Assembly: GCA_949752745.1 (NCBI GenBank)
Contig: OX457027.1
Location: 76,005,214 to 76,069,213, forward strand
Direction: 5' to 3'
Origin: Protula sp. h YS-2021
Lineage: Eukaryota; Annelida; Polychaeta; Sabellida; Serpulidae
DNA: 64,000 bases
The position numbers were made by a program, and so were the translations under genes. The notes beneath the pieces are model-generated. The model saw only the letters and a program-made list of their open reading frames with translations, did no database searches and had not been told where the DNA came from. Shown piece after piece: positions 21,439-33,574 of this stretch. The first letter of the stretch is position 1. Every line of letters starts with the position of its first letter.

Positions 21439-22292
21439 CAGGGTTGGCATGTTTCTTCCATGGAGGGAAAAAACCACGGTTTTTTCCCATAGGGAAGAAA
21501 TACTTTCTTCCCTTCAATTTCAGGGAAGAAATGGAAGAAACCTTAAAAGGTGTAATAATTGGAATTTCTTTCAAATAATTTGCTTAAGTTGCACTCGGAA
21601 TTATTCTTAAATAGGTGCGAATTCACATATCGAACTTATATGTAATAAATAGGATTAATAGGGATTAGATAAAGGGTCTTGGGTGCCACCATCTCCGCTT
21701 TTTATGTACTCCGTAAACCTGTGCAATTCTGCGCGCCGCGATTTGGAAAGGGACGCGAATCCACATCTTTTTCTTTCATGTAAAGAAAACAAAGGGGACA
21801 CGAATCCACACATAAACCGACCAATGATAATTGTAGAATTTTTTTTACTCAACAAACAGCCAATGGAACGACTTTAAGTGAGTAACTCAACAGTTTTGTC
21901 TGAGTAAATCAACTTTACTTAACTCAAGTATTAAGATTAAAAGGGGGTGATAATAAAAGGATGTTGCGGCAGCACATTTGAAAAGCACATGGTATAAGAT
22001 CATTATTTCTTCACTATGTTTTGGTGTATTTTTTTTTCGTTTGTGTCTTTTTCATTTTTTTGTTTGATAGTACATAAGAACACACTAAATATTGGTTCTG
22101 TAAAATTAATAAATAGATGGTACATTGCATGGGTGTTTTCTTGACAAAGTAGGTTTCTTCCCATTTTCTTCCCACTTTCTTCCTTTTCTTCCCGGAAGAA
22201 AGGTATTTCTTCCCATTTTTTCCCAGTTTCTTCCCTATTTCTTCCCAGGGAAGGAAAGAAATACCTTTCTTCCCGGAAGAAAACCAACCCTG
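21439..22292. mobile_element. hAT-like MITE with CAGGGTTGG ends
   Basis: The inverted ends CAGGGTTGG lead into long arms made of TTTCTTCCC/GGGAAGAAA repeats on both sides. It is flanked on both sides by TA runs. The interior has no coding capacity. It sits 17 bases to the right of the larger hAT element, in the same TA array. Confidence 0.7.
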
Positions 22293-22314
22293 ATATATAT
22301 ATATATATATATAT

Positions 22315-25300
22315 GACTTGGGGCTACGGTGCGTGAATAAACAAATCTGTATATTTTTAGACAGGCGTGACCCCTATACATATATTTAAATTTTGGTCAA
22401 AGCTCAAAAAGTGAACAAATATTTTACCACTGAAGTATTATTTTACTTTATCGAAGAAAGAGGAGAAATGTTGTCTGCGAAATGCTATCTGCGTGTTTCA
22501 TGGAGACACTGTTTTACACGAGACAAACAACAGATTTTGAGCAGTACATCATACTTGATTAGACTGCAAATTCCTAAAAAGCTGAAGCAGATTGTCATGG
22601 TCTATAATAATATCGTTGCAGTGAATTGCGTGGTTTCAACTTTACCCTGAAACTAGAGCTGTGTCCGATCGGAGCACGAATGTCCCGTCTGGCGGATAGT
22701 CAGTGATATAATCTTAGTTCGAGGGATGTGATTCTTCTTGAAGAAATATGAATAAGCACGGACTTAGTAGCGAACACCTAACTGCAGTAAAACTGCCTAA
22801 GTTCAAACCCCAGTTCCGACCGAATAGACGCCTCGTCGGGCAAAAGGACGACGTCCTGCACAACTTCAATATATTAGAAACAACATCCTAAAAACAAAAA
22901 ATTGCCGGCTATATAGCTACGCTACAGTGCGATCCACAAAACTTGGTACCTAAAGCGTAATGTACCCAGACGGATGGACGCACAAGTCAAACACTATATG
23001 CCCCGCTGACATTTGTCAGGCGGGGCCCATAGAAAAAATGACAACACAAAAGCTTCACAAATTTTTATGTAGTGTTCAGTATCACGCTGCTTTCATCAAA
23101 TGTTTTAGTGCGCATGCACGATTCGAGTCTGGGTACACTGACCTCTGTAGAATGACTGTTACAACACACTGTAGTTATGACACATATATTCCAGTTAGAC
23201 ACACTAAGAGGCCCAATGCGCTTATTCGGGGTCCTGTAATAAAAATCTCCATCAAGTAAGGTGTATTGTAGGAAAGGTGTCTTCAAATGCAATACAGATG
23301 AGCTAAAACACCAAAGTACAACAAATCAATGTACAAACAATTAGGAATAAAATACCTGGACGACAGATGTTTTCATTACCGGGACTCTAATGAGCGCAAC
23401 AGTATATCGAGCAACGGTAAGAGATCTGACTTGGGAGATATTTTCAGTTTTGATATAGCTTCCCTTATTGTTCGTCGACGCACGAAATATTAAATAAGGC
23501 GTTTTCTGTTTGAATTTTTAGGGCTGGTCAAAGTGAATAAATTTTGCACATTTTAGTTATATTTAAAAGACATAAAGTGTGAGCTGGCTTGTGAGGAACG
23601 TTTAGCTCCAAGGAACGCCTGACTACTGGATGATTGGCTTTCAACTCTGACGGAGAGATACAGGGTTAAACTGAAGGAAGAGCACGTTCGGTGTCAGCCC
23701 CGAGTCAGCTCTTGTTTACGTTTAAGGCTTCAATTTTCATGTGACCAAAAACTTAAATGAATGGGTTATAAATTATCTGTAAAATATATGATCAAATAAC
23801 TGATAAATGTAGAATTAAACACAAATGTATTCTGTACACCCACAATATTTCACTTTATAAATTTCTTCCATACAAGGAGAGAAACATAAAATTGAACAGC
23901 ACATCGTAATTGGCGCCTGTTGTTCCACATTTATTTACAACCTTTAAGCCACGCGATTTACTAATTCATCCTTATTATGGATCATAATATATTTCATCAG
24001 CAAACAGACTAGTTTGTAATTTAGCCAATTACGATGTGCTTGTCAATTTGAATTTTCCTTGCTTCGTACTTAAAATAACTCATTTTTTATTCTTTGTCAA
24101 GTAACACACCATGCTCTCTGTAAGTAAACCAATGGCAATTATTATGGGAGATTTGTGGTTATTTCCATGTTCTTTTAAAGAAAGTGTGACACAGAAGTTG
24201 TAGAGGGGGAGGAGAACGAATGGTTACAGTAGATCCAAATTGGTGAAACGAGAAAGAACATCTTCTGTGGTTCAAGGCAAGTTTATTTTGTCAAATATCA
24301 CAAAGTGATGTATATTTAATTCGATAGGGTTGCAAAACTTGCTGCTGGCTTATTTAGTGAGTTGGAATTTAGCATTTTGTTGTCACCAATTACGATCTAC
24401 TCTAGCCAATTCTATCTCCTCTCCCTTGTACGCGTACGAGTATATCATTTGTGGTACTTTGTGGATATCACACAAAATCGGTACAGAGATACCTCAAAGC
24501 GACCGCAGTTGACTTGTACATCGTTATATAGCGAGGAGTAAAGTGGTAGCCGATCCCCAGATAGAAAGGCACTTCTTGGAGCTAGGAACGTGGAAAATAG
24601 ATCCAATCAAACCTGCTGTCCAAATGAATTTCACTTCATTTATGGTACAGGTAGATATATGTTTGATCACGAGCTTGCACGGACGTGGTCAACGTATTCT
24701 TCAGAACATTGTGGTTCGAGGGCTTTGTACACCGTTAAAAGAAAAAAAAACAGCACTTTTCCCTTCCGATAACAAAGCATTTACATAAACATAACACATT
24801 CTGACTCAAAACTGTGTGGAGAATTGTAGTCAGGTACCCAAACGAAAATGCACACTATCTATATATCGCAGTAAAAGACAGGTTCAGGGTAAACTGTGAT
24901 TTTGGCTAAAATCAAGCCATTTAATCTGAAGATTACATAATGATCTATCCTGGTGTAAAGTCCAAGGTACTTAATGCTACAAAAATGAATATAATTATGC
25001 TCAAAAAGTATGACGCATAACAAATCAGTCTGATATGAAATAAATATTACTCATTTTCTAAGCCACATATTTTAAACAGATTGAAAAAATAAGTTGATCT
25101 ACAGAAATAAATGCATGCGTTTATATTGAAATGATAATTGCAAATAAATAACACTTGAAGTGAAAACAGAATGACAACATAATAATGCGGGAATTTCTAA
25201 TTTTAGTATATTTTTTCGTTTCCGACCATTCTGAGCATTTTTCATTTTTTGACCTCCCACCAAATGGTAAAAAAATATTAATACTGGGAGTGATTGGCAT

Positions 25301-25700
25301 TTTAATTCACTTGTGGTCCTGCGTTAAACATCGAATACATTGAGATGCAAGTCAGCATTGAGCTTTGGTTTTAAAAAAGTGTATTATGAATCACGTAATC
25401 GAACATCGAATGCATTGAGCTTTCTAGATCTCAGCTGTGAAAAAATTATTTGTTCTTCTCTAACAAATTCATTTTTATAATCTATACATAGTAGTGAATA
25501 TTTTGCACTTATTTCACCCAAGATGGTGGTCTTGAATGAAAAAGGACTAAGGTTTCATTCAGCAGCTGATCTTTGGAAAGTAACGTGTTTATTGTCACAT
25601 GCATCACTGTTAGTTGCGTATGGAGAATGATGCCGCAGCGCTGCATACCTAATGCAAATGCTTGATAGCTAAGAGTCAACACCTGCTTCATTGGCATGAC
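22315..25700. other. Non-coding stretch without recognised gene
   Basis: Only short chance frames. A near-palindrome with a CCCCGC/GCGGGG stem is at 23001-23025, and a 17-bp perfect inverted repeat pairs 23898-23914 with 24024-24040. Nothing else could be named. Confidence 0.5.
23898..24040. repeat. 17-bp perfect inverted repeat with about 110-bp loop
   Basis: AGCACATCGTAATTGGC at 23898-23914 is the exact reverse complement of 24024-24040. A related ACCAATTACGAT sequence appears near 24389. Confidence 0.6.
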
Positions 25701-27114
25701 AGCAATGTGTATTTCACACCAAAGTCATGGGCAGAAACTTTTTTCTGATTTCTAGACCACTCGATCATTCATCATAACACATATGTTCAATTAACCGAAT
25801 TTCAGATTTTCGCATATTCTTTTAGCGCATTCTGAACATTTTTTATTAGTATATAAGTCAGACGTGAAGAGTTCAACTGTGGATAGCTTCAAAACGATTA
25901 GACCGATTTCAACCATTTTTCACCAAATTGTTCAGCAGGACCTTGTCTTTAAATTAGGGTCAACCGAACGTTGCGATATCATATGTGAAGAGCCTTGAAA
26001 CTGCGTTTATGGGGTTCAGCAAGAACTCGAAACTTTGCTTTGAAGTAAATAACCAATTCATGAGAAAGAGAACTGACATTATTCCTATCTCCTAAAGATC
26101 AAGTATGTACGTTAGATTATGTTGGATGACTTTTATAAGAACATTGTGTAAGGAAGGAGAAACTGAAAACACATCAAGTTAATACTTTTGTTTCAAAAGT
26201 TGAATATAAACCCTTTTAACATTGTTTAAAAACTTAAACATTTAAATGTTAAAGACATAGCGACAATGTTTTTTTTCTAGCTAACATAATCTTATGTGAA
26301 TTGTTTCAAAGTCAACAAAAAAAGAAAATGATAGAAGAGGTAATAAAAATTTTAAAAGAAGCCATATATGAACACGCTTTGAAAAATTCAAGTGATACCG
26401 CCATTATATTACTGAAAAAGTCAAACATGTCCGGAAAGAAGCAAAACAAGTCTTATGCAGTGCAATTCGGCAGAGGCAAAAGAATAAGTTTAGGTTGATA
26501 TGCACAACAGGAAATTTTCGAACCTGAAAATGGATCTGACTTGGTACAAGAGACATGTTTCCAACAAAACTGAAAAATATGGACATATACTCAATTCGAG
26601 TGAAGCTTTATATCAATATGAGGAAGCAGTTTTTCATAATCGTCAGGATATTGTTTTAGCTATTTTTTCATGTAGAAATGGATGAAACGAAACGCATAGC
26701 TAAAGTAATAAAGCCGTGTTTCTTATGGCACACAGTGAAGATAAGCAAAATTCTTGACATTTTATATGTAAAATTAAATCAGTGTGTGTCATTTAAAAAG
26801 TTAAAAGAATGGGGAGGTGGGGAGGTGGTGTCAAACAATTATCATCTCTATCATATCCTGGAAAGAATGTAATGGGAAAGCTGTTAAAAAGCTAGCTGTG
26901 TATGTTTAACCAGAGGGGTACATTAAACTGTTCATCAAAGAACTCAAGAACGAGTTAAGCTTGAAGAACATTGCAGTTTATATGTATGAATTGTAGTATA
27001 CAACATAATATTTTAACTGTTTTCTCTGAATTATTAAAATTTTGTTCAAGTTATTCATATCTGCATGTTAATAAAAGTGAATGATTGGTTTTATTTCGAG
27101 TTGAAATGACAACA

Positions 27115-28170
27115 TGGAAAGACTGCTCAACTAATGTTTTCTTCAAACCTGGAATCCCTGGAGCATTCGCAGGACCTAATAAATTGTAAAAAATCCTGTG
27201 ACATATTCCAAAATGAAAAATTAGCTTTGCAATGTCAAGATGTCAAGATGTCAAGATGTCTTTAGTTTACTTAAACCAGTGAAATACAAATTTAAAACAT
27301 AACGCATCATTGCCCGTGGTATTGATGATATGTGGGATGCGGATTTGGCAGATGCAACCAATACTGCAGCACGTAATGAAGGCAATCACTTTCTACTAAT
27401 CGTCATAGATGCCTTTCCAAACACTTGTGGATACAAAATCTCCCAAACAAAACTCATTCGAGTGTCATACAAGTCTTCCAAGAGATTTTTCTAGAAACAA
27501 CAAGAAAACCTAGAACATTGTGGTCAGATAATGAAACAGAATTAAAGAAGAGACAGGTGAATCAATTTTATAAATAAAGAAAGCATTCATGCATATACTA
27601 CCAAAAATGAGACGAAAGCCAACTTTTCTGAAAGAGTCACACGTTCTCTCAAAGGAACGATGCATCGTTATTTTTTACATCAGAAAACATATCGGTATAC
27701 AGATATTTTACAAGACCTTGTCTGCAATTATAATCATAGCCCTCATGGATTCTTACCAAATGCTTTAAAACCTGTAGATGCAAAGTGTGGAATTTTTTTG
27801 GATAAATTGAAATTGAAATCAACGAAAAGCCAACACTCTACAAGTTGGACAACATTGGTCAACATGTTCGCATTTCACACATGAAATATGTATTTCAAAG
27901 GGATTATCATATAAAGTGTTCCTTGTCACAGATCGTTGTAAGAAGTAAGGAATACACTTGTATCGTGTCAGAGCCTTCTTAGACAAAGATATTGATGGTC
28001 ATTTCTGTGAAGAAGAATTAAAAGTTGTTACAAAAGTCGTTTAATCCCTATACAAAATTGAAAAAGTTTTGAAGACACTAAAAACACGAGGTGTAAAAAA
28101 ATATTTTTAAGTGGTTAGGCTCGCCAAAGAAATTTACTAGTTGGGTAAAGGAATCTGGAATCTGATATTC
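27115..28170 (+). pseudogene. Polinton integrase (DDE, rve) with chromodomain-like tail, broken
   Basis: The strongest block is IDDMWDADLAD (about 27321), followed by HFLLIVIDAF, KTH, RKPRTLWSDN and, in a shifted frame, TYRYTDILQDLVCNYNHSPH (about 27685). These match the catalytic core of Polinton integrases. After a QHVRISHMKYVFQRDYH block, the tail near 28090-28165 reads WLGSPKKFTSWVKESGI, like the last strand and helix of a chromodomain. Several frameshifts and stops separate these pieces. Confidence 0.8.
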
Positions 28171-28177
28171 AAGCGCT

Positions 28178-28735
28178 ATGAAGCATCCGTTTACATGTCT
28201 GGTTTCTGGACCAACAGGTAGTGGAAAAACGTCTCTTGTAACAGTGCTCAATGAAAAAAAAAGTGATTCAGCCATTTACTAAAAATATTTTATAGCTCTA
28301 TGCTGCGGATCAGCCATTGTACAAACACATGACAGGAGTGACATTTCGTTAAGGCATTGCAGAAGATATTGAAATCGTTGCAATCCAAAACAGAATAACT
28401 TACTCATAATTCATGATCTCATGACCAAATGGCACAGTAACCAGATTGTTTAGTTTTGGAACTAGCCATGAAAATTTAAGCATTATTATCATCCTACACA
28501 ATCTGTTTCACTAAGGAAAGGAAATGCGTAATATTAGTTTAAATGCACATTACATTATTCTCTTTAAAAATCCAAGAGATAGTCAACAGAACAGTACTTT
28601 GGAATGACAAATGTACCCAGGGAAATAAAGATGCTACGAGCAAACCTCATGGCTATTTATTCATTGATTTCAAATCAAACACAGATTATAAGCTACGTAT
28701 TCGTACAAGTGATAACATTACGTTTATGTGAACAA
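28178..28735 (+). pseudogene. Polinton DNA-packaging ATPase, broken
   Basis: It starts MKHPFTCLVSGPTGSGKTSL, with a clear Walker A (GPTGSGKT, 28208-28231). A Walker B-like LLIIHDLM follows at about 28400, in which the usual Asp is His. The C-terminal part near 28543-28735 contains KATSKPHGYLFIDFKS-like sequence typical of Polinton A32-type ATPases. Frameshifts and stops lie between. Confidence 0.75.
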
Positions 28736-28782
28736 AATTATGTATGAAGAATAATTATATTAGTTTGGTACTGAACGTAAAG

Positions 28783-29430
28783 ATGTCTAAACGAATTCAA
28801 GCAAACCAACCATTTCTTCATTTATTAGCATGTAGCAGTGCTAAACGTCACAAAACATGAATTGGTCAGTTCGTTTGAAATATACTTGGGTGTATTGCCT
28901 GGGCAATTAGCATTGAAACCACATTTGTATCAAAAATTAAAGCGTGAACAACACACCATTCGACAATTGGCTGATAATAAAATTTCTCTCAAACGTAAAA
29001 AGACGTTGATTAATCAGAAAATGGATTTATTGGAATAATTGCAGGAATTGTGCTTTCATTATTAGCTCAATTTTTATTAAAAATGAAGCATGCATTGAAA
29101 ATGGTCCTTATTTCTGAATCAGAATATTGAAAATTATTATCAAGCCAACCTTCAAATGATGGTGTTAAAGCTAAAGTGAATCAACTTTTAAAAAAGAAAC
29201 GTAATTGTGAAACTGCAACGGATAGGTCATCTTCTCTCCCAACAACAAAGGCCTGCTGCTGCAGCTGCTGCGGCTGTTGCAGAAAAATCAGAAAAGTCAC
29301 AACAGTTAACAGCTTTAAACCATTTTTAACCTATACATCATTGAAAGCAATACAACTTCCGGCAGAACTTAACAAATATCGTACGAGATGGACAGATAAG
29401 AATGAACTTGTGTTACGAGAAGAATAAAAG
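28783..29430 (+). pseudogene. Polinton capsid-region accessory protein, broken
   Basis: The start SKRIQANQPFLHLLA is followed, in a shifted frame, by QTIRQLADNKISLKRKK-like basic sequence, a short hydrophobic run and an Ala/Gln-rich stretch encoded by GCTGCTGC repeats near 29250. A similar protein occurs beside the ATPase in other Polintons. Its function is not known to me. Confidence 0.45.
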
Positions 29431-29810
29431 AACGATAAGTACTATTTCGAGGTTGGAAGCATTTTATTCAGGAAATTGTATATGCCAATATTTCAAAAAC
29501 TGTTTATGGCAGAAAGACAACTCGTGAAGGTATTAAAAAACATAAAACAGTGTCAACAGATACAGTTTCTAGAAGGATGGGAAAATTTTTAACATGGCCT
29601 AAAGAGTTATGTTGTTGTCAAGGAAATGAAACTACAACTCATATGCTTGTGAAAATAAGGTGTGTAAGTGCTTGTAGCCAAGGAGAAGTAATACGCGGTA
29701 ACAATGTGAATCATGCGTAAGCAATGGATGCAGTGTGAATGGTGCGAGCCACATGCGAAGTAATGTATATACGCATTCAATCCATCAACGCGCATGTGTG
29801 TTTAGTGATC

Positions 29811-30500
29811 ATGGAGTCAAAATTACCTTACTTTGTCTAGTTATAAACAATTATCCTACCAATTAAGCCTCTAATGGTAAAATTAGAGCCTGGTACATTA
29901 TATTCGAAAGGAAAATATGAAGTGGCCGTAACTGAAATTCAATATCCACACATATGGACGACAATTAGACAAGAAATAGAATATTCTAGTCACTATCGGT
30001 CATCATTACATAATAGGTTTATGAAGTGTCCATTCCACATGGTTGCCATAGATCTATACCTGAAATATGTAGTGCAATAAATGAAGCATTAGAAAGATCT
30101 ATTATTACAACTCTATTCGGTTAAAGTATGATAAAATGGGACGAAGAGTTTTTCTTTCTTTGAAAAAATGATTATGATATTGATTTTTCTACTGGATTTG
30201 CTGAGATTTTACAATTTATACCAGACAAATGTATAAACAATCTGGTCTTGATGAACATCAAGCGGATGTGAAACATGTATTTTATATACTTTATGTGTAC
30301 TGCAGTATTTGCGAGCCACAAGTAGTTGAAGATTATTTTGTTCCTTTACTACGTTGTGTTCCAATTTAAAGTCAGAATTGTGATATTAGTATGAAAACCT
30401 CATTACGTACCTGTTAACACATCAACATTTGACATGATAGAAATCATTATTAAAAAAGACCCACTTCATGATGTGGATTTCAAACTGAAAAAGTGACCTG
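29811..30500 (+). pseudogene. Polinton minor (penton-like) capsid protein, broken
   Basis: GKYEVAVTEIQYPHIWTTI (about 29905) is the family's conserved N-terminal block. It is followed, in other frames, by NDYDIDFSTGFAEILQF (about 30170) and LYVYCSICEPQVVEDYF (about 30290). Stops and frameshifts separate them. The order matches the penton-like capsid protein of Polintons. Confidence 0.65.
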
Positions 30501-30559
30501 TAAACCTATAAATTTCGACAAAAAGATTATAAAAATATAATGAAAGCATATAGACACGA

Positions 30560-30870
30560 TCCATCAGCATACTGCAACCATTTCCTTCTTCAATTCAGTG
30601 GGAATTTGCCACGATTTAAACGCACTCGCATACAATATGGGGATGGCATTGGGTCCTTCTTGGGGCATTGGCTCGTAAAGCTTTCCACTCATTAAGGCAG
30701 GAGCTAAAATTGTTGCACCACATCTTGAAAAGGCTGCAAAGAATGTGGTTCAAGATGTGACTGGTCGTGTAGCTAAAGAAGATGTTGGTGCTATTGGTAA
30801 ACGAAGTACATCAACGAAAGTTGTTAGAAGGCGAAAGAAAGTGAAAGGAGCAACATCAAAAGATATATTT
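30560..30870 (+). pseudogene. Polinton pX-like small basic protein, broken
   Basis: The blocks QYGDGIGSFLGHW and, in the next frame, LIKAGAKIVAPHLEKAAK and VQDVTGRVAKED resemble the small glycine-rich and basic protein preceding the major capsid gene in Polintons. At least one frameshift near 30675 breaks it. Confidence 0.55.
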
Positions 30871-32200
30871 TGGAAATGGAAAAAATGTCAATCATCCATG
30901 ATCATTCTTGTGAATGTAGTCTTTCTCTATTGGAATGGCTTCTCGTACCACCAACACAAACTGTTGTAGAAAAAGTTATTGGAGATGGGGGTCCAATAGA
31001 ATTTTATATTTATGCAAGAACAAACGAATATTCAAGTTTAAAGAATAGTAGAATTCATGTCGTATGCGGCATTGTAAAGCGTGATGGAACAGTTTGTGGT
31101 GTAGATGATAGCGTAACGTCCATCAATGGTTTGTTTAATGGTTATGGTCCAATATTGAATTATTTCTAAATGATCAATTGATTTCGCACAGTAACATTTC
31201 CCATGGTTATAATACCATCATTTCTCATCCCATTCATGATTCGAAAGAAAGTCTCAGTTCTTATAGCTCTATGCGTGGTCATCTATAAAGATACTGCTGG
31301 TTCAATGAATTCTCATGGGGTGAAATTAGCCAATCATGGAAAGTATATAACAGGCTTTCATGTAAATGCTGAGGGTGACGACATACTGAAGCAGGAAATA
31401 ATGGCTTACATAATCGTTATTTGCCGTGGGCTTATGCTTACAGGTGCCCTAAGAGTGGACTCGTTTGAGCTGGATCGTGATCTTTCAAATGGCATGAGCA
31501 TGTAATTGCGTTGGCATAGGCAGAAAGATGAATATTAGTGGCCGCAAATTATACCGTTAAAGTAGAAGTAAGGGATGTGTTTTTAACCATTCGCAAAGTG
31601 AAAGCTAGTCCAGGTATTCAACTAGAACTTATAGATACATTGATGAAAACTCCTGCCAAGTTTCCTATTACCGGAAAAGAATGTAACATTTTAGCCATTC
31701 CCGCTGGATTTTAATCCTTTGTAAAGATTAACATTTTCTTGGGTCAATTACTAAAACGTATTGTAATTGAAATGGTTCATAACGAAACCTTTGCTTGAAC
31801 AGTGGCAAGAAATCCATACAATTTTGAACATTTTAATCTTAAATATATGCAGCTTTACACTGATGACGAGCCGGTCCTATCCAAACCTCTGTAGCTTACC
31901 ATTAATGAGGGAAAATAGATGGACGCTTTTAAAACTCTTTACACATCTTTCGATAACTTGAATGATGAGAAAAGCTCCAGCATAAAACGGGAAGTTTGGC
32001 CTAGAGGTTATGCTTTATTTTCTTTCGACTTAAGACCTTATTATGATGGTGATGACCATTATGCATTTCTCAAACATGGAAACCTGCGGCTAGAGATGAA
32101 TTTTGCAAAAATAGAGTCAATGTTATAGTGTATGATGAATTTGACAACATGTTTGAAATAAGTGCAAATCGCAATATTCAGTTTGATTATCAATCATGAA
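30870..32200 (+). pseudogene. Polinton major capsid protein, broken
   Basis: It begins SIIHDHSCECSLSLLEW, then VPPTQT and GPIEFYIYA (to about 31170), the N-terminal jelly-roll signature. Later pieces include KTPAKFPITGKEC, FLGQLLKRIVIEMVHNE, FNLKYMQLYTDDEPVLSKPL (about 31830), RGYALFSFDLRP and NLRLEMNFAKIES, ending near 32200. This is a double jelly-roll capsid. Multiple frameshifts and stops disable it. Confidence 0.75.
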
Positions 32201-32239
32201 CACAAGAAGCAGACAGATGCCATATTGATGCATGATGTC

Positions 32240-32586
32240 AAACGACTTATTCCACTTAGTGTTTCCAATGGATCAACTGCCAGCATTACAGAATTTAAGG
32301 GACCCATGTCATCCACACAGACGACCATTATGAACTTGGTGAATATTGGGTTAACGTGTACTTTGACAAAGTTGTAGAAAAAATTTTAAATAATGAGTTT
32401 GTGTGTAATTCAATAACATCGCAGCAGCTCCTTTCGAATACTTGTGATTTTTATTGTGTGTATTATAGATTGCATAGAGCTCGAGATCATAACATGTATA
32501 ACATCATAGATATATTAAAAAGAAGTGATGGAAATTTTGCAGTCAAAGACTGTGTCTACAGACATTATACACTATTGTCTTATTGA
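32240..32586 (+). pseudogene. Polinton adenain-like cysteine protease, degraded
   Basis: FPMDQLPALQNLRDPCH, then ELGEYWVNVYFD and SNTCDFYCVYYRLHRARDHN follow the adenain pattern GVF-x-D-x-LP, EHWVAIYFD and CGxYC. In the second block the usual catalytic His is Tyr, while the Cys region is kept. The final frame ends at 32586 with SY and a stop. Confidence 0.65.
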
Positions 32587-33109
32587 ACTTGTTTACTTTG
32601 TGGTTAAATGTTTGTGATATACTTATCTTAATGTATATTTGTAAATATTTGTAATACTGCTGCACTACCATGCTAATTTCATAGTATTCTAATGCACCAT
32701 TGAGGTCACTATGATTACTGGCGTTGTGTAAATTCACCCGTAAATCCCTTTTCATTCAAATGGAGGGTTCCTGACGAGGTGCTAACTCACCCGTAAACCA
32801 CGTATATCATATATTCTTATGTATTATGGTGAATCATTGTTTCAGAAAAACAAGTTAAAAAGTTAAAAAGCATCATATGTGTTTTATTTTTATTTCACAT
32901 AATAAATCACAAATATTTAATTATTGAGAACAACAATTTAAAATATTTACATTTCATCATTGAGAACAAAAATATTTCAAATACATATTATGCTAGTACA
33001 TGTAACATATTAGCTCACTCACAACAACTTGAGTTCATATAAGTGTCATAAATGTTATCATCCCGCTTGTAAATGCTATGAAAACTGACATAACATTGAC
33101 ATGATTTGA

Positions 33110-33480
33110 TAGTGTCAATTCATTTAAATCTTTGATCTGTGATATATTCACGAATGTTAACCATCACTTGCTGTTGGTATTTCACCAATTTAATATATTT
33201 TTCTCCATTTATGGATATCACAATAGGTAAATCATCTGGACCCATCTTCTTCATAGTCTTTGCAGTGGCAACCGCATTGAGTTCGGGTAATGCTCTGCTT
33301 TAGGCTTGGGTTTTCGTTTGGCTTTAGGCTTCATAAGTTCTGCTTTTAGTTCTGCATTAAGCTGCAATTTTTTTGCTTTTAACCCTTTGGCAAGCCATTC
33401 CTCCTCTGTTTTCATCTTTCTAAACTGTGGATGCTTTTCAGGCTGTTGCTTTAGCTGTTGCAGTGGCTTCGTATCAGATT
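33110..33480 (-). pseudogene. PC4-like (p15 coactivator) small ORF in the Polinton
   Basis: On the minus strand a Lys/Gln-rich start (about 33480-33310, with KPKAKRKPKPKAE) leads, with a possible frame change near 33300, to GPDDLPIVISINGEKYIKL and KYQQQVMVNIREYITDQ, ending at a TGA near 33122. VMVNIREY closely matches the VLVDIREY strand of the PC4 ssDNA-binding fold. The GISL block that normally follows is not visible, so the domain is truncated or decayed. It lies between the capsid/protease cluster and DNA polymerase B. Confidence 0.45.
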
Positions 33481-33574
33481 TGTTGTAGGCATTATCTCAG
33501 ACTTTGCTGTAGTCAGTTGCTGCTCACTCACTGCAGATATGTTCAACAGTTTGATGCCGAATGATTGCTATGTC

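Noticed and set aside
22780..22840. tRNA-like B-box (GTTCAAACC)
   Set aside because: The flanking bases cannot form a T-arm stem, and no A-box or acceptor stem is visible, so neither a tRNA nor a SINE can be supported.
29240..29290. CTG/GCTG repeat suggesting a repeat-expansion locus
   Set aside because: It is short and imperfect and lies inside a decayed Polinton frame, where it encodes an Ala/Gln run.
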